Shown piece by piece: positions 52,323 through 64,000 of a stretch of DNA of 64,000 nt (position 1 is the first letter of the stretch; the number at the start of each line of letters is the position of its first letter). The translations under genes and the position numbers were made by a program. The notes under the pieces were generated by a model. It saw only the letters and a program-made list of their open reading frames with translations. It was not told the DNA's origin and ran no database searches. Origin of the DNA: Anagrus nilaparvatae (lineage: Eukaryota; Arthropoda; Insecta; Hymenoptera; Mymaridae); assembly GCA_022575985.1 (NCBI GenBank), contig JAKSXM010000038.1, positions 1 through 64,000 on the forward strand, given 5' to 3'.

Positions 52323-54935
52323 TATATGTCAAATTGCTCCAACAGATCAAAGGCAAGAAACTGAATGTAACCTGGCACAATTTTTTCCTTAGTTTCCTGC
52401 TTAAATTTATCCTGTAGTTGAACTAAAAATTTTGGAACATCTTGAGGAGGTTTTTTTTTTTTTATTACTTCCGCTTGCTATGTGAGATAGCACGTCTAAG
52501 GTTGGCACATCGGTGTAATTTCCAGCTTCCTTAACTTTCAATGGGACTTTTAAACTTAATTTTTTTTTGGCATAATAAAGTACCCCATTTTTTAACTTTA
52601 TAACATACGTTTTTTCTGCATTTTTATTTGCAGCGGCGCCTGTTTTCTTGATATTATGATTTATATTTTTATCCTGCCAAACCTGAAGCTCCTCTTCTGT
52701 ATATGGTTTGCTAACATTTTTGGTTAAATAAAACCTGAATTTTGTACATTCTGTATTTTTACATGCCGCTTTAATTATTAAAGTTTTAGAGTTCTTTCTC
52801 TTTGGGCTTAAATTTACTCTATTACTGTTAACACGAATAACACACTAATTACTAATTTGTTGACTAAAATAATAATTAAATTCATCTGTCCATTCTGCGG
52901 TATTAAATTTTCGTAATGAGTGACCTAAAGATGGCCAGTATTTTTCAAAAAATGCGGCTGGCAAAACTAAATTTTCTTTCATACGTGAAAAATTGGTTAT
53001 ATCAACTTTTCGTCGTTTCTTTGGTAATTTTTTTGTTATTGGTATGGTTAATTGTTCATGTGAAGGTTCAAACTCTCTCCCTATTTCAGTTTTTTCTGTT
53101 TGGGTATTTAAATGATTATTATCAGTATTTGGCAAATTATCAAAGTCGTCGTCTATTTTTTCATAAACCAATAAGTAAGGTATTTCAGCTGACATATCTT
53201 TTAAGAGCGTGACAGTCGAATCATTAAATTTATAATAAGTATCTTTAGCTATTCTTACAACTACATAATAATGTCCATTTTCTACAGACATACTGTTAAC
53301 GATCATTGATTTTAACTGATAATATACTTTTTTAGTATCATTTTCATCTCCTGAATGAGAATAATCACTTAAATCTAATTTTTCTTCAAATTTAATGTGA
53401 TTATTTATTTTTTTAATAGTTTTATTATCAATATATTTGAACCTTTTCAACTGAACAATTAGTACATTAGGGGCCTGACTAATGCCAAATTGTTTGGTAC
53501 TTGCAACTTCTTTTCCAAGTGGAGCGCAAGAATAACATCTCCATAAATTTTTCGGGTCATCTAAAATTTCTGTTTTAAAAAAATTTTGTAATGCCTCGTT
53601 TATTGAGGATACAATTCTTGTTACATTATTGTGCCATTGAACTTCAATTTCTAGACAAATTTCTTCCATTTTATTCTTGACATAAGATGTATGTGAGTTT
53701 GTACATTTTAGGATTGAAATAGTTTCGCTTTCAAAAATATCCTGAACTTTTGTGCGAAAATTTCTTTATCACCTATCTCAATTGAATATTCAGTCCCTCC
53801 ATTAAACTCATTAAGATAATATCTTAGAAACTCGTGCGCATCTCGCGTAGCTCCTTTTTTAAATCTTTCGCAAATTTTATCAATGTTTTCAACAATTTCA
53901 ACTGGATTAACGGCAAAAACTCTGTCTCTATTGATAAAAATTTGATCAAAAATGTGTTTTGTTTTGCAAACAAAACATGCACAATATCCTGTTTCAAACC
54001 CATCTTCAACGGCATGCAAGTTTGATAATAATAGGTATTGAAACGCTGGTAAATAAAATAAAGCTTGTAAGACACTGTTTAGATAACAAGTATTTCCTAA
54101 ATTGGCCAATCCAATACCAACTATGTCTGGTGGTTGCGTATTATTATTAAAAACATTTTCATCATAAATGTCTTCAAAACTTTTGAAATTTCTAGGTATT
54201 TTGTTATACTCAGAGTAATATGTGCAAGTACTATTATTTTCTGGATATTCAGATTCATAATACTCCGAGACAAATTCTTCATTTGACAAATTACGTAAAT
54301 CATTCTTTTTAAACTGTTTTAAAATATTTGTATTATTCCCATCTTTTGAATAACTTTCAAAATCATTATTTTTTGGTTCGATATTATTGCTTGAAGAATT
54401 TTGATCATTAGTATCATAAAAACTTTTTAAATCGGAACCATTATTAAGTATACCGTTGGGTCGGCTTAGTTATTTGTTAATCTTTGTATCATCATGTGCT
54501 GCATATTTATCTTCTAAATCATTATCAGTTTTGGCATTGCATTCGATATTTGTTGCAGGTAAAATATTTTCATTATCACATAAACTTTCTTTGTTATCAT
54601 CATTTTGATTATGACTAGTTTCTCCATCAAATTCATAATTTATTAATTTAATTAAGTCACAATCAAGTTTTTTCGTGTCATTTTTTAATGTGGTTACAAT
54701 TTTTTTATAAGTGCCAGCTACCTTTGAAGATACTGTGCATTCTTTACTAGAATCGTATAATTTGGCACAAAATTCAAACCATACCGAACCTGATTTCTTT
54801 GAAACTATTTGATTTTTCAAATTCTCCAGAAACCTTAAAGTTTCTTCTTTACTTATAAATTTACTCTTCACATATGCTGCGATTTCTTCTCGATTCTTAC
54901 AGGTCATCTTTTTCAAGAGAATTTCTATTTGTAAC
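52323..54935 (-). pseudogene. USP-family deubiquitinase gene, broken
   Basis: An AG acceptor at 54936-54937 opens a frame with an unrecognised ~150-aa domain (SKEETLRFLENLKNQI). It leads past an in-frame TAA (54470-54472) into a USP (C19) catalytic domain. The Cys box GLANLGNTCYLNSVL has its Cys at about plus 54087, and TRDAHEFLRYYLNEF follows. A one-base frame change near 53750 separates the second half: APNVLIVQLKRF, then the His box ENGHYYVVV and YKFND. After an in-frame TAG at 52845 the same frame runs on for ~170 codons of unrecognised sequence to 52323, with a 13-A run breaking it near 52451. Key catalytic residues survive, but the frame does not. A USP removes ubiquitin from proteins. 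Upstream exons may have been cut off by the LTR fragment at ~55 kb. Confidence 0.7.
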
Positions 54936-54989
54936 CTGTTATTGTAAAAAAAAGGATGATGTTTATTGTAAATAAAATATATTAATTAA

Positions 54990-55905
54990 AAAAAAAGGAA
55001 GGAAAAGGAAGAGGAATTCAGGGTTATTTTATTAAGTTAAAAACTTTATTAAAAAAAGCAAAGACTTGACTGAATGTTTTCTGAGCAGACGTTCTTACGC
55101 AGTATTCAATTGTGCCTGCCCTGAAAAGGGCAGGGCCTATGAGGTTTGCTGTCGCTGCTCAGAATGAATATAAATATTAAGAAAAAATCACTTTCACACA
55201 TACACACACAATCACACAAATAAATCAAAAGATACCTGGATTTAAAACACTGACTGGACCACGTCCAGTAACGGCTTACCAGCCCACTGTTTGCACGCCG
55301 CAGGTGCGTTGTCCCTTGGCCAAGTACAATTTCAAACACAATTCTCACCAGGTATCCACTCCTATTTTCAATCACCAGACACACTCAAACGAAGATGAAC
55401 TCCGAAAAATGAACAGCTCTAGCAGTAGCTTCCTCAGGAAAAATTCTCTAGGTGGACCAGCAAAATTATATGCGCACAGCACAACCTCTGAATAGAGAAT
55501 GAGACGCTTGGGAGCAACCGAAGTCTAAAGGGACGCCACCTCTCTCTATCTCTTTCCACGTGCGCGCTGATTGGCCGAAATAAGTTACTATTATAGGGAC
55601 TTTATTTTATACTTAAAAATTTTTAGTTACATAGAACGCGAATTTGTTGTTAATAAAAATCGACACGAATATTAAAATAATACGCAAAATTTAAGAAATT
55701 ATACTATGATCCATTGTAATTATTACAATTCATGTTATTTTTATTATTATGATTTGGTACATTTCTTATGGCATTACCGGTCGGTGACGCCATCTTCATG
55801 ATCCAACGAGAAGTCGTCTTTCGCGCCCACCTGTCGTGAAATCGAAATACGTCTCCTAGAGGATCATGGAAATATCGAACGAAAATCAGCAAGAATAATT
55901 AACAA
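54990..55905 (-). repeat. Probable LTR of a second BEL/Pao element
   Basis: Read on the minus strand, TGTTAATTATTC begins at ~55905, right after a purine-rich AAGTGGAGAAT. GC-richer sequence with CATTCTCTATTCAG follows, then two AATAAA motifs near 55030-55050. This is the layout of a 3' LTR behind the pol end at 55946. The inner end is approximate, since no second LTR copy is in the window. Confidence 0.55.
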
Positions 55906-55945
55906 TTCTCCACTTGGTGCGAGAATTCGAAATTGGAGCACCTAA

Positions 55946-56205
55946 TTACGAGACGTCTGAAGCTAAGTCTAATTTTATTATTTTGGCAACTGAACGTTCT
56001 AATTCACCTAACTTAGTTTTAAGAATCACACGTCTTATTCTACCATCAGAACCTGGTATCAATTTGTGAACTATCCCTTTTTTCCACTGATTATGAGGAG
56101 CTAAATTGTCACATATAAGTACTACATCGCCAACTTTAACAGGGGGACTCTCGGAGGTCCATTTCATTCTAGGGAGCAAAAAAGGTAGAAATTGAGAAAA
56201 TTGAG
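55946..56205 (-). pseudogene. BEL/Pao pol C-terminal fragment (DUF5641)
   Basis: About 85 residues match the integrase C-terminal domain of BEL/Pao elements: FLPFLLPRMKWT, then KVGDVVLICDN and RRVILKTKLGELERSVAKI, ending in a stop. The rest of the element upstream is missing, so this is a 5'-truncated copy. Its LTR differs from that of the element at 27.9 kb, so it is another family. Confidence 0.8.
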
Positions 56206-56452
56206 AAAAGTACATAAATACATAATATAAACAAAAATTTTATTTTTTTTCTCATTTACATATTGACAAATTTTTGGTTATCATTATTTACAATCCCAAA
56301 TAACAATAAATAAATTTTATTTTTTATGAAATTTATTAAATAAGTAAAACGTTATGACAATATAACAATTATTATAATACTTAATGACTTTGATTAACAA
56401 AGAAAATTCATAATTAACATATTTAATTACAGAACCATAATTTTTTATAGCC

Positions 56453-59400
56453 TTACTGAGTTATCTCTGGAAATGGGATTAAATATTCAGTATCCAAAAT
56501 CATTTGAAAGTGTCTTCTCAAAGTAGCTACATTTGAATATGTAATATTTGATGGATCTCTATGTTGAAGTAGTGAGATTAAAAATGCTGTTGAATAAACA
56601 CCGCAGCTATGATTATCAGGCTGTTTCTGCCTCATTTGTATAAAAGTTACAGTATTAATGTTAACTTTTGGATACTTTTTTCTTATGTAATTTTTCTCAA
56701 AGTCCGATAGTTCTTTATTTTTTACATTTAACGGAGTATCACAATTTAGACTGTCATAAATAAATATTTCAGGCACGTCATTAACAACATTGTAGTGTAA
56801 TGTCCGCCAATGGCCAGTGGCTATCCCTCCAATAATTTGTACACTTTCTGTATATGATTCAGGGACTGGGTTGGTTAGATTTGCATTTTGACAATAAAAG
56901 AAATAAAACAATAAAATAAAACACATACTCACAGTGCAACTGGGGGTATTCTCGAATTACAATTCTTATTATAAAATCTAGCATTTTGTCATTAATATCA
57001 AAGTCGTTTTCGAGAACACGGTTTGTTGGGTTTACTTCCAAATCTCGGGTTTCGTAAAACTGCTTAGTATTAGAAATGTAATCAATATCTAAGTGATGAT
57101 CCCCTGTGTAGGTACCTGTCACTACATTATCATCATTATTATCTTGGTTATTATTTTCGCTATTGTCCTCATTTTGCTTCTTTTTTGTTCTTTTCTTTTT
57201 CTTATTTGTAGAACTTTGATTTTTTTTATTTTCGTTTTCAATCTTCCTTTTTTTTTATTTGTAGAACTTTGATTTTTTTTATTTTCGTTTTCAATCTTCC
57301 TTTTTTTAGCAGCTTCTATAGCTACGTTTACGTATTCTGGATTTTCAATTGGCAAGTCATGCCAATAATTTCTTTTTGATAACTCAATAAGTAATGTGTC
57401 CTTCCAAAATTTTTCTAAAGTATTTATCATTTGTGATATAAAGTGATCATCCCTTTCAACAATTATGTACCTTAAATCAACAAACGTCCAAACACAAAAA
57501 ACGCAGAAATTTGTATTCGTTGCTCTCATCTGCGTTTGGATTTGATAATAATATTTGTGATCCTTCTTTATCTCATTAAGCTCCTTTGAAACAAATATTT
57601 TTTTTAACTCAGTTGCACCGGCACTGTATGCATCTGATAATATATTATCTTTTACTGAATACAAACATTTTATTTCAACGCATCCTTTTTGACCGTTGAC
57701 ACCTGTTCTTTGACTTATACAGCTTGTAGGATCTTTTAAAATTCCATCAGGAGAAGCACCTAACCAATAGTACTCTTCATCAATATGTAGCCCACTGAGC
57801 TGAATATCAATATCGTCACAGTTAAAGTCTTGACGTAGTTTTGATAATAATGCACGTCTTGCTTCTGGTTCATAACGAATACCGTGTTTCATTGCATCAT
57901 TAGGTTCCACTGAACCATACAACATTGATGTTACGATTCTTTTACGAGACGTACTATTTCTTAATTTGCAAATTTCACCAGCGTTGCCAGCAGTTATCAT
58001 ATTGCTTCTCAGTACCCTCCAATTACCTGATTCAAATTGAGTTCTTGTTATTTCTTCATTGTGTTCACGGGCCAATTGCTCTTTCAGCAAATTTCGTATT
58101 ACTTGGCTCTTGTTATATTCGATTTCCTCTGGCGTCAATTCCAGAAACTCACAATTCGCTCCATAATTCTTGTCTGCTTTAGCAGCATAACTTTTACGGC
58201 ATGGCTTATCTGTTTGTTCCCTGCGGTTTCTATTGTTTGCAACCTTTGCTTGTCTGGTCTTTTCAAATTTTCGGGCTGCATTAGGAATATTTTCAGTTAA
58301 AGCTTTATAAAAGCATCCTATAACTTCTTGTGTATTATGCTAAATGGCACCGCACATACCTTTAAGGTGAACTAGACCACGACCACCAAGGAATGTTCTT
58401 TTGCTATCTAACATCATACACATTATATTATTAGCCGACTCTGTCATATTGGTTGTTAATTTTTTCAGAAGGCTTTCAGATTTGTGACCAAGTTCCTTTA
58501 AAAGTCTCTCGACTCTTTGAAACAAACCAAAAAAATGTAATCTTTCTTTATCATGAAGGCATTCACTACTTACAACTAAACTGAAACACTCATATTGATG
58601 AATCTCTTGCTCATTAAATTCATATTTACATTGAGTGTGATCCCCTAATTGATGGAGAAATAAAATTTCTATTCTACTCTGTAGTGCTCTTTTTTTTATA
58701 AAATCTGATTTATCGACTCCTTGCCAATAACTGACAGACTCTTCGATTAAGCGACGAATATGTAAAACATTTTTTTCAATTAAGTTTCGATATTGTTTAA
58801 ATTCTGAATCGTACAAAAATTTATAATCTGTTTGAGCTGCTATTAAATACATACTTCGACATATATTTCGAAGCATATGATTATAGCATTCAATTTTTTT
58901 AGGTACGATTTTATATTCTGAATAAGGATTCTTTTTTATCAGAGTTGGATAAAAATTACTGTCACCGTCGCCAACAAATATCTCATATATAAGATTCTGA
59001 TAAACGCTATCTATAAATCCTTCAAGAAGTCCGAATGCTTCCATTAGTGTCGATGGCTTATCTTCATCAAAATTTTTAAAGCAAAAGTGCTCTCTTACTT
59101 TTACGCCTGCATTTCGTGCTCTGGAGCATATCGTACAATACTTATTGAAAATTCCAACAAAAAGTATTTTTTTCGTCACAAAACCAAGAATTAAAACGAT
59201 TCCATATTTTGAATTATAATTAGTCCCATAACTTCTTTTTCCCCAAAAACCGTCTACTTCAACTGTTATTCTTGCTTTTCCATCTTTTACTTTACCAGCT
59301 TCTTGAGCAATTGCAAATTCTTCTTCGGCAGCTTCTTTGATGCATTTGTCAAGTGCTATTAAAAAAGGATCCAGCAATTTTATCCCGTTGTCAGTGAATA

Positions 59401-60967
59401 CTTTATCAGTTGGAAAATGGACGCCTACAGCTCCAAATACTTTTGCTAGCTGTTCACGCCCTACTCCTGAACATGCTGCCCCAGCAACAACTGCTTTGTT
59501 AGAATCAATTTTACTTTTAGGGTCTTCTGACCAAATAGTATATACTCCGTGGCACATCAAGCATTTAAATGTCATTTGAATTTTTAAACCTTGTATTAAC
59601 TACTTAGTTAGTTTGAAATTTTCAATTCCACATTCAAAAGTACCATTATGATTGCTGTAAGTTGAAATCAATGCTTTCATGAAATAATGAATGTCTATTA
59701 ACATTTTTCCATCATAGAGGTTTTTATTGTCTATTTCTCCTAAACAAGCATCATCTTCTAGTCCTTTTGACATAAGATTATTTTGAATTTTTTCTTGGTT
59801 AGTACAGTTGGTGTTGGTAATATCTGTTAAGGCACAAGAGACAGATTTCTTGTTGTTGTTAGTTTTATGTGAATTAAATTTTGGAGCGTAGGTTTTTGTA
59901 ACTTGTTGCATATGCAAATTCTCTGCTGTTTCAAAATTATCTGTTAGCAATGGCAAATTATGAATTTCTGAAGTATTAGATTCACGTGTAGCCTGGTCGC
60001 AGCAGTCATCGTTCTGAAAAATAATAATAATGCTTTATGTTTATAATTTTTAATTTTTATAATGAGAGCTATAAAAAGAGCTGCAATCACTGTTAACACT
60101 CAGCATATTTTCATGTCATAGGATTCCTAGGATATGGATTATTATAACATAAGAGTTTTTTTAAGTTTGACAATAAAAAGTCTCGAATTTAAGTTTTTAA
60201 AATCTATTTCATTATACAACCCATTAGTTGTTTTGTATAAGGATTCAGAGGAATTAAAAACGATGTTAAGGCAGGAAAACGAATTAGATTCTATAGAAAT
60301 CGAATTTTTATTATTTTATTTTTTTTACTTATTATACCATCAAAAATTCTCTCTCAAAATATTTTTTCAGAAGTTTGTGTTACAACGATGTAACACGACT
60401 TTAACCTTTTTTCAACTGCCTGACACTCCGGATTGGCTAGAGAGATTTTGAAAAACCTTAACGCGTTATTTTTATTAAAAATTGAAAAAAGAATAATTTA
60501 AATATTCTAATATTTAGATGTAACAGGGTAAAAAACAACGTCTATTTTAAAAAATTTTTTTCAGGCTGGTCCATTTTTTTATTTTTTGACTTTTTTGGGC
60601 TTTTTTTCTACGTTAGGTGAAAAATGTAAAGTGATAAGTAATAAAGAAAATAAGAAAATAAATTTAAAAAAATATCTTTAAAAATGCCTTTCTAATTCGT
60701 TCTCCTACCTTAAAAAAAAAAATTATTATTAATGAATTCTTAAATAAAATACAAAGTTACAACAAGTATCAAAAATAAAATTAATAGACATTTTATATCA
60801 ATATGCAGAAATTATTGTTTACCCTCTTATTATTAGAAAAATATTGCGCAAAAATAAATTTACAAACATTTAAAAATTAAATTATTTTTATTTTTTTAAT
60901 AATACCTACCGGACTAATTGCTTCAGGATGTTTTTTATTTGCTCTCTTTGCGGCCTTAGCTTTTCTT
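56453..60967 (-). pseudogene. Second Mutator-like / YqaJ / Ulp1 gene, spliced and broken
   Basis: Exon 60910-60967 (basic, RKAKAAKRANKKHPEAISP) ends at GTAGGT. The next exon starts at 60013 in matching phase and stays in one frame to ~57310, broken by TAG at 59600-59602 and 58340-58342. The transposase part has VDGFWGKR, GDGDSNF and TNMTESANN. The YqaJ part has GASPDG, VEIKC and YYQIQTQ. A 53-bp tandem duplication (57204-57309) then shifts the frame. A short intron (~56844-56932) precedes the Ulp1-type end with GHW, YDS and QPDNHSCG, and a stop at 56453. Catalytic motifs are conserved despite the lesions. The first exon with the ATG was not found. It is a diverged relative of the 43-46.8 kb gene. 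Confidence 0.75.
60014..60909 (-). other. Large intron of the second Mutator-like gene
   Basis: It has GTAGGT and TTTTTCAG borders on the minus strand. The plus-strand frame at 60134-60451 has no recognisable motif and is probably chance. Confidence 0.5.
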
Positions 60968-61904
60968 CTGCAAATTTTATTTAAACAAATTATTCTTTAT
61001 TCAAATAGATTAGATACATTTTACTTTAGTAAAATAAATAAATGTTTGCATGTTTGTATATATTTTTTAATTTTATCAATAAGTTTAATTTAAATATTAA
61101 GGAATCAGTACTACACTGAAAAATTTTTCCGTTTGTCGTAAGCGGATTCCTCTTGTGGCTAGAGGATGGTTTTTTTATTGTAACTATTGTATAAATTGAT
61201 AAAGAGTTAAATCACAAAAAAATTGTATTTTTCAGTTAAATTTGTGATTTTACAAGTGCTTTGTATTTTTACAAAACTTATACTATGTATAAAAAATTTT
61301 TACAATGTAGCTATATTTAATTTTATTCTTTGATCTATAACGATTTTTCTAGTATTGAACGTAGAGTTGTATACTGAAAATTGAAACTTCTAGAATCTTT
61401 GATTTTTATAGCCGTTCAAGTTATATGTCCCTTAGAATATAAAAATAAATGTTGTATTTGTTGACTACAGGCGTAGATATTAGCTCTTGAAATTGCTTAA
61501 AATTAATCAAGACTTTTTTATAAAGATTTTGATATTGAAAATCTTTGAGTATCATAATTAGGACATTATTTACTACCGATTTACTAAAATAAATTTTTAT
61601 TTTCTAAATTTTTTCCCGAAAAATCGATATTTTGAAAATTATATGTTTCGTCGAAAATCAAAAATCTTGAAACAATTATTATTAGAAGTTGAAATTTTTG
61701 GTTCCTCAATTTTTGGTTTCAAAATTTTTGGTTCATTCATTGAATAAAATTCGGATTAAAAAATAAATAATAAAAAACGCAAAGAATTATAAAAAAGCTA
61801 AAGCTTTTTTTATTTTAAACACGATCACATATTTGTTGTGTATACTTTCTCTTTAATAACTTTGATGGGATCCACACCCTAATAAACTATTATTTATTAT
61901 CACA
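60968..61904. other. Non-coding region
   Basis: This is AT-rich. No exon with convincing splice sites was found, including the missing first exon of the gene on the left. Confidence 0.4.
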
Positions 61905-62065
61905 GACCAAGGTAATATAAGCATGTAGAGGCATCGGAATGACCTGGGGACCAAATCCCTTCAAGAATTGGACAATTTAAGATTTTTTTGTTTTTTAACC
62001 TAATAAACTTTTAAGGCACGATTTCATCTATGCATTGCATAAATAGGGGGATCGTGCCTAAAAAA
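61905..62065. repeat. Degenerate direct repeat, copy 1
   Basis: It shares with 62365-62527 the blocks ACCAAGGTAATATAAGCAT, GGGGACCAAAT, GAATTGGACAATTTA and AAGGCACGATTTCATC...GATCGTGCCT. The end contains a short inverted pair GGCACGAT/ATCGTGCC. On the minus strand both copies share a gap-free coding-like phrase. Confidence 0.7.
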
Positions 62066-62364
62066 TAAATTTCAATTAATTTAGTTATTTTCTGGTTATT
62101 TTAGATCATTAACCACATTTTGGATGTATTAAATTCAAAACGAATTCATTTTTAACCATTTTTATCATTTTTTCATAATTTTTTTAAATATCTGAAATCA
62201 GTTTTTTGAACATTTCTTTGCAAGGACTTGATGAAATCACTTGAAATTGAAAACCCTGCAACTAGATCTGATTTCAAAAAAATTGGTGTAAGGGATTTTT
62301 AATTCATCGAGTAGTAGGTTCTAAGATCTTAAGGATAAACTTTCTCGAACATACATCCCTACAC

Positions 62365-62527
62365 ACACCAAGGCAATATAAGCATTTACAGGCATCTAAA
62401 TGACTTGGGGACCAAATTTCTCCACGAATTGGACAATTTAGAAACTTTTCCATTTTTTGATCTGAAAAACTGATAAGGCACGATTTCATCCATGTATTGG
62501 ATACATAGGGTGATCGCGCCTAAAAAT
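62365..62527. repeat. Degenerate direct repeat, copy 2
   Basis: Same blocks as copy 1, ~460 bp downstream. The minus-strand frame at 62304-62489 reads through it (NCPIRGEIWSPSHLDACKC). In copy 1 the equivalent phrase is NCPILEGIWSPGHSDASTC followed by a stop. Confidence 0.7.
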
Positions 62528-64000
62528 ATAAGTATCTTGTGTTATTTTGCATTTCTATGATATTTCATCGATGCAAAGTTTATACAAAAGCTATGATATT
62601 TTTTGCGCAGTTGACATTTATAAGGTTTTTCACCTCTGTGAAGCAAAAATACAAGAATAAACATGCTTTTAAAAATAGCGGATTGGGCCCAAAAACCATA
62701 GGTTCCATCAACTCGATAAAAGAAACCCAGTTTTAAAAAATGAAAGTAATCCGATAGATCGTTGTTGAGATATCATGCCCACAAGGTGTCGATTTTTGCA
62801 TGCATTAAGCTTCGCTCTATAATAATATTTAAAATTTTATTATTACCATTTGCATCGAACATAAACAAATTTTTCATATGTAAGACAATGATAAACGCAT
62901 AGGTGCAAGACACGCGTAAGTTCTTAAAAAGAAATCAGTCGAGTACTTAAAAATTATTGAAACAAATAAAAAAAAGATATAAAACACAATAGGTTCGTGC
63001 AATAGGTTTTAAAAATCTGTCCTTTTTTATCTCGTGTCCAACACCTGTGTGTTCTTCTTTGTCTTACAAATACGAAAACTTTGAATGTATATTTGATGAA
63101 TCACCTGTGATTTGGTGAAGTAAGGTCTAAAAAATAAACAATTTATTTTTTTTTCCAATAAAGCAACTTAAAAATAGATAATTCCGTGTATCTGAAGGTT
63201 TTTTATAAATTTTTAAGGGTATTATACTGTTTTAAAGTTTTTTGATGAAAATGCTCTCTTCAGCCACCATTTTTGAAATATTCGTAAAAACTCTAGAACA
63301 CGTTTAAAAAAGTTTTCGAAACTAAAATTTTATTAGCAATTCGAATTTTCAGTGAGATTTTTCCAACTGTTTTTCGATTCGCAGGAAAATTCAAATTTGT
63401 GCCCTAAGAGAAATTTGTCTTTAGAGAAAATAGCCGAAAAGTTTTCCACTAAAAGAAAAAATTTTTTCTTGAAATTTCCCAAAATTACATTCAGATACAA
63501 TAGTTTATAAAAAAAAAAAAAATAGATTATTAAAATATTAAAAAAATTAAAATGGATGAAATTTTGATGGAAAATTAACTCTAATCTAAAAAAAACCTTA
63601 TAAATGATTAACACAATTTTTGTTTTACCAAAATATAAGTAATTTTTTTTAAAGCTTATCTATGCTTGTAAGGCTCTCATGTAATATTTACCACAGAATT
63701 CAAATTGTTGGTCAGATTTAGTCACGTGGCTAAGCCGTAAATCAGCAAAATAGCTAGCAAGCCAAAATTTGAAAAACTATAAAATTCAAAAAAGTTGGTA
63801 TTAGTCGTGCATACCGACACACAGTGGAAAAAAACTGATTTATTAGAATATTAAATTATTAAACATTAAATTATAAATATTATTCCAATTTAACAAGTTT
63901 TAAAAATAAAAAAACGTTCCCAAATTAGTGGCACTGTGTTTCATGAAGCAATGACAAATATTGGAAATGTCTTCATTTTATGAATCATGTTTGAGAAATA
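62528..64000. other. Non-coding end of the window
   Basis: I see no gene. The 63333-63614 minus-strand frame is Phe/Leu/Ile-rich as expected from AT-rich DNA and has no recognisable motif. Confidence 0.4.

Noticed and set aside
63333..63614. 93-aa Phe-rich frame as a membrane protein
   Set aside because: The hydrophobic composition is explained by AT-rich codons; it has no supporting splice sites or motifs.

Overview
The window is AT-rich, intron-bearing eukaryotic DNA. It is dominated by transposable elements of types common in arthropods (Ty3/gypsy, BEL/Pao, an R1/I-like LINE, Mutator-like transposase genes, foldback/MITE palindromes). An insect genome is the best reading; a parasitoid wasp would fit, but that is a guess. 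No prokaryotic gene, rRNA, tRNA or CRISPR array was seen.

Layout. (1) 1-17.4 kb: a nest of inverted repeats. An outer palindrome (arms 1868-2197 and 16412-17367) is split by a nearly intact Ty3/gypsy element on the minus strand (2236-14500). That element has ~1.07 kb near-identical LTRs, a GAAA target duplication, a gag split by one stop, a pol reached by a textbook -1 frameshift site, and an unusual third ORF with zinc knuckles. An inner foldback (14672-15896) and a small TIR element lie in the same palindrome. (2) 17.4-23.4 kb: small repeats, an internally deleted LINE with poly(A) tail and 16-bp target duplication, decayed exons on the plus strand, and a recent copy of part of a host-like exon. 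(3) 23418-26228, minus strand: a 15-exon gene that I assembled by splicing. It encodes a 473-aa protein with five tandem GRF-type zinc fingers. A possible divergent first exon starts at 26669. (4) 27853-35375: a BEL/Pao element (plus strand) with ATACT target duplications, two in-frame stops, damaged motifs and a deletion that removed the end of pol and the start of the 3' LTR. (5) 35.4-42.6 kb: foldbacks, a degenerate ~125-bp tandem array and dispersed repeats. (6) 42.97-46.85 kb, plus strand: a 1150-aa ORF combining a Mutator-like transposase, a YqaJ-type nuclease and a C-terminal Ulp1-type cysteine protease. (7) 46.9-52.3 kb: repeats and one Helitron-like end. (8) 52.3-61 kb, minus strand: a decayed USP-type deubiquitinase gene, a 3' fragment of a second BEL/Pao element, and a second, spliced Mutator/YqaJ/Ulp1 gene with two amber codons and a frameshifting duplication. 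(9) 61-64 kb: non-coding, with a degenerate direct repeat.

How it fits together. Most coding sequence belongs to self-propagating elements. The gene that looks most like host coding sequence is the five-finger GRF gene, whose exon phases show it grew by duplicating a two-exon module. The most unusual mobile system is the Mutator/YqaJ/Ulp1 gene, present as two diverged copies facing each other, with the second next to a deubiquitinase gene on the same strand. Stops and frameshifts are described where seen; nothing has been repaired. Assignments rest on motif reading only, with no database search.
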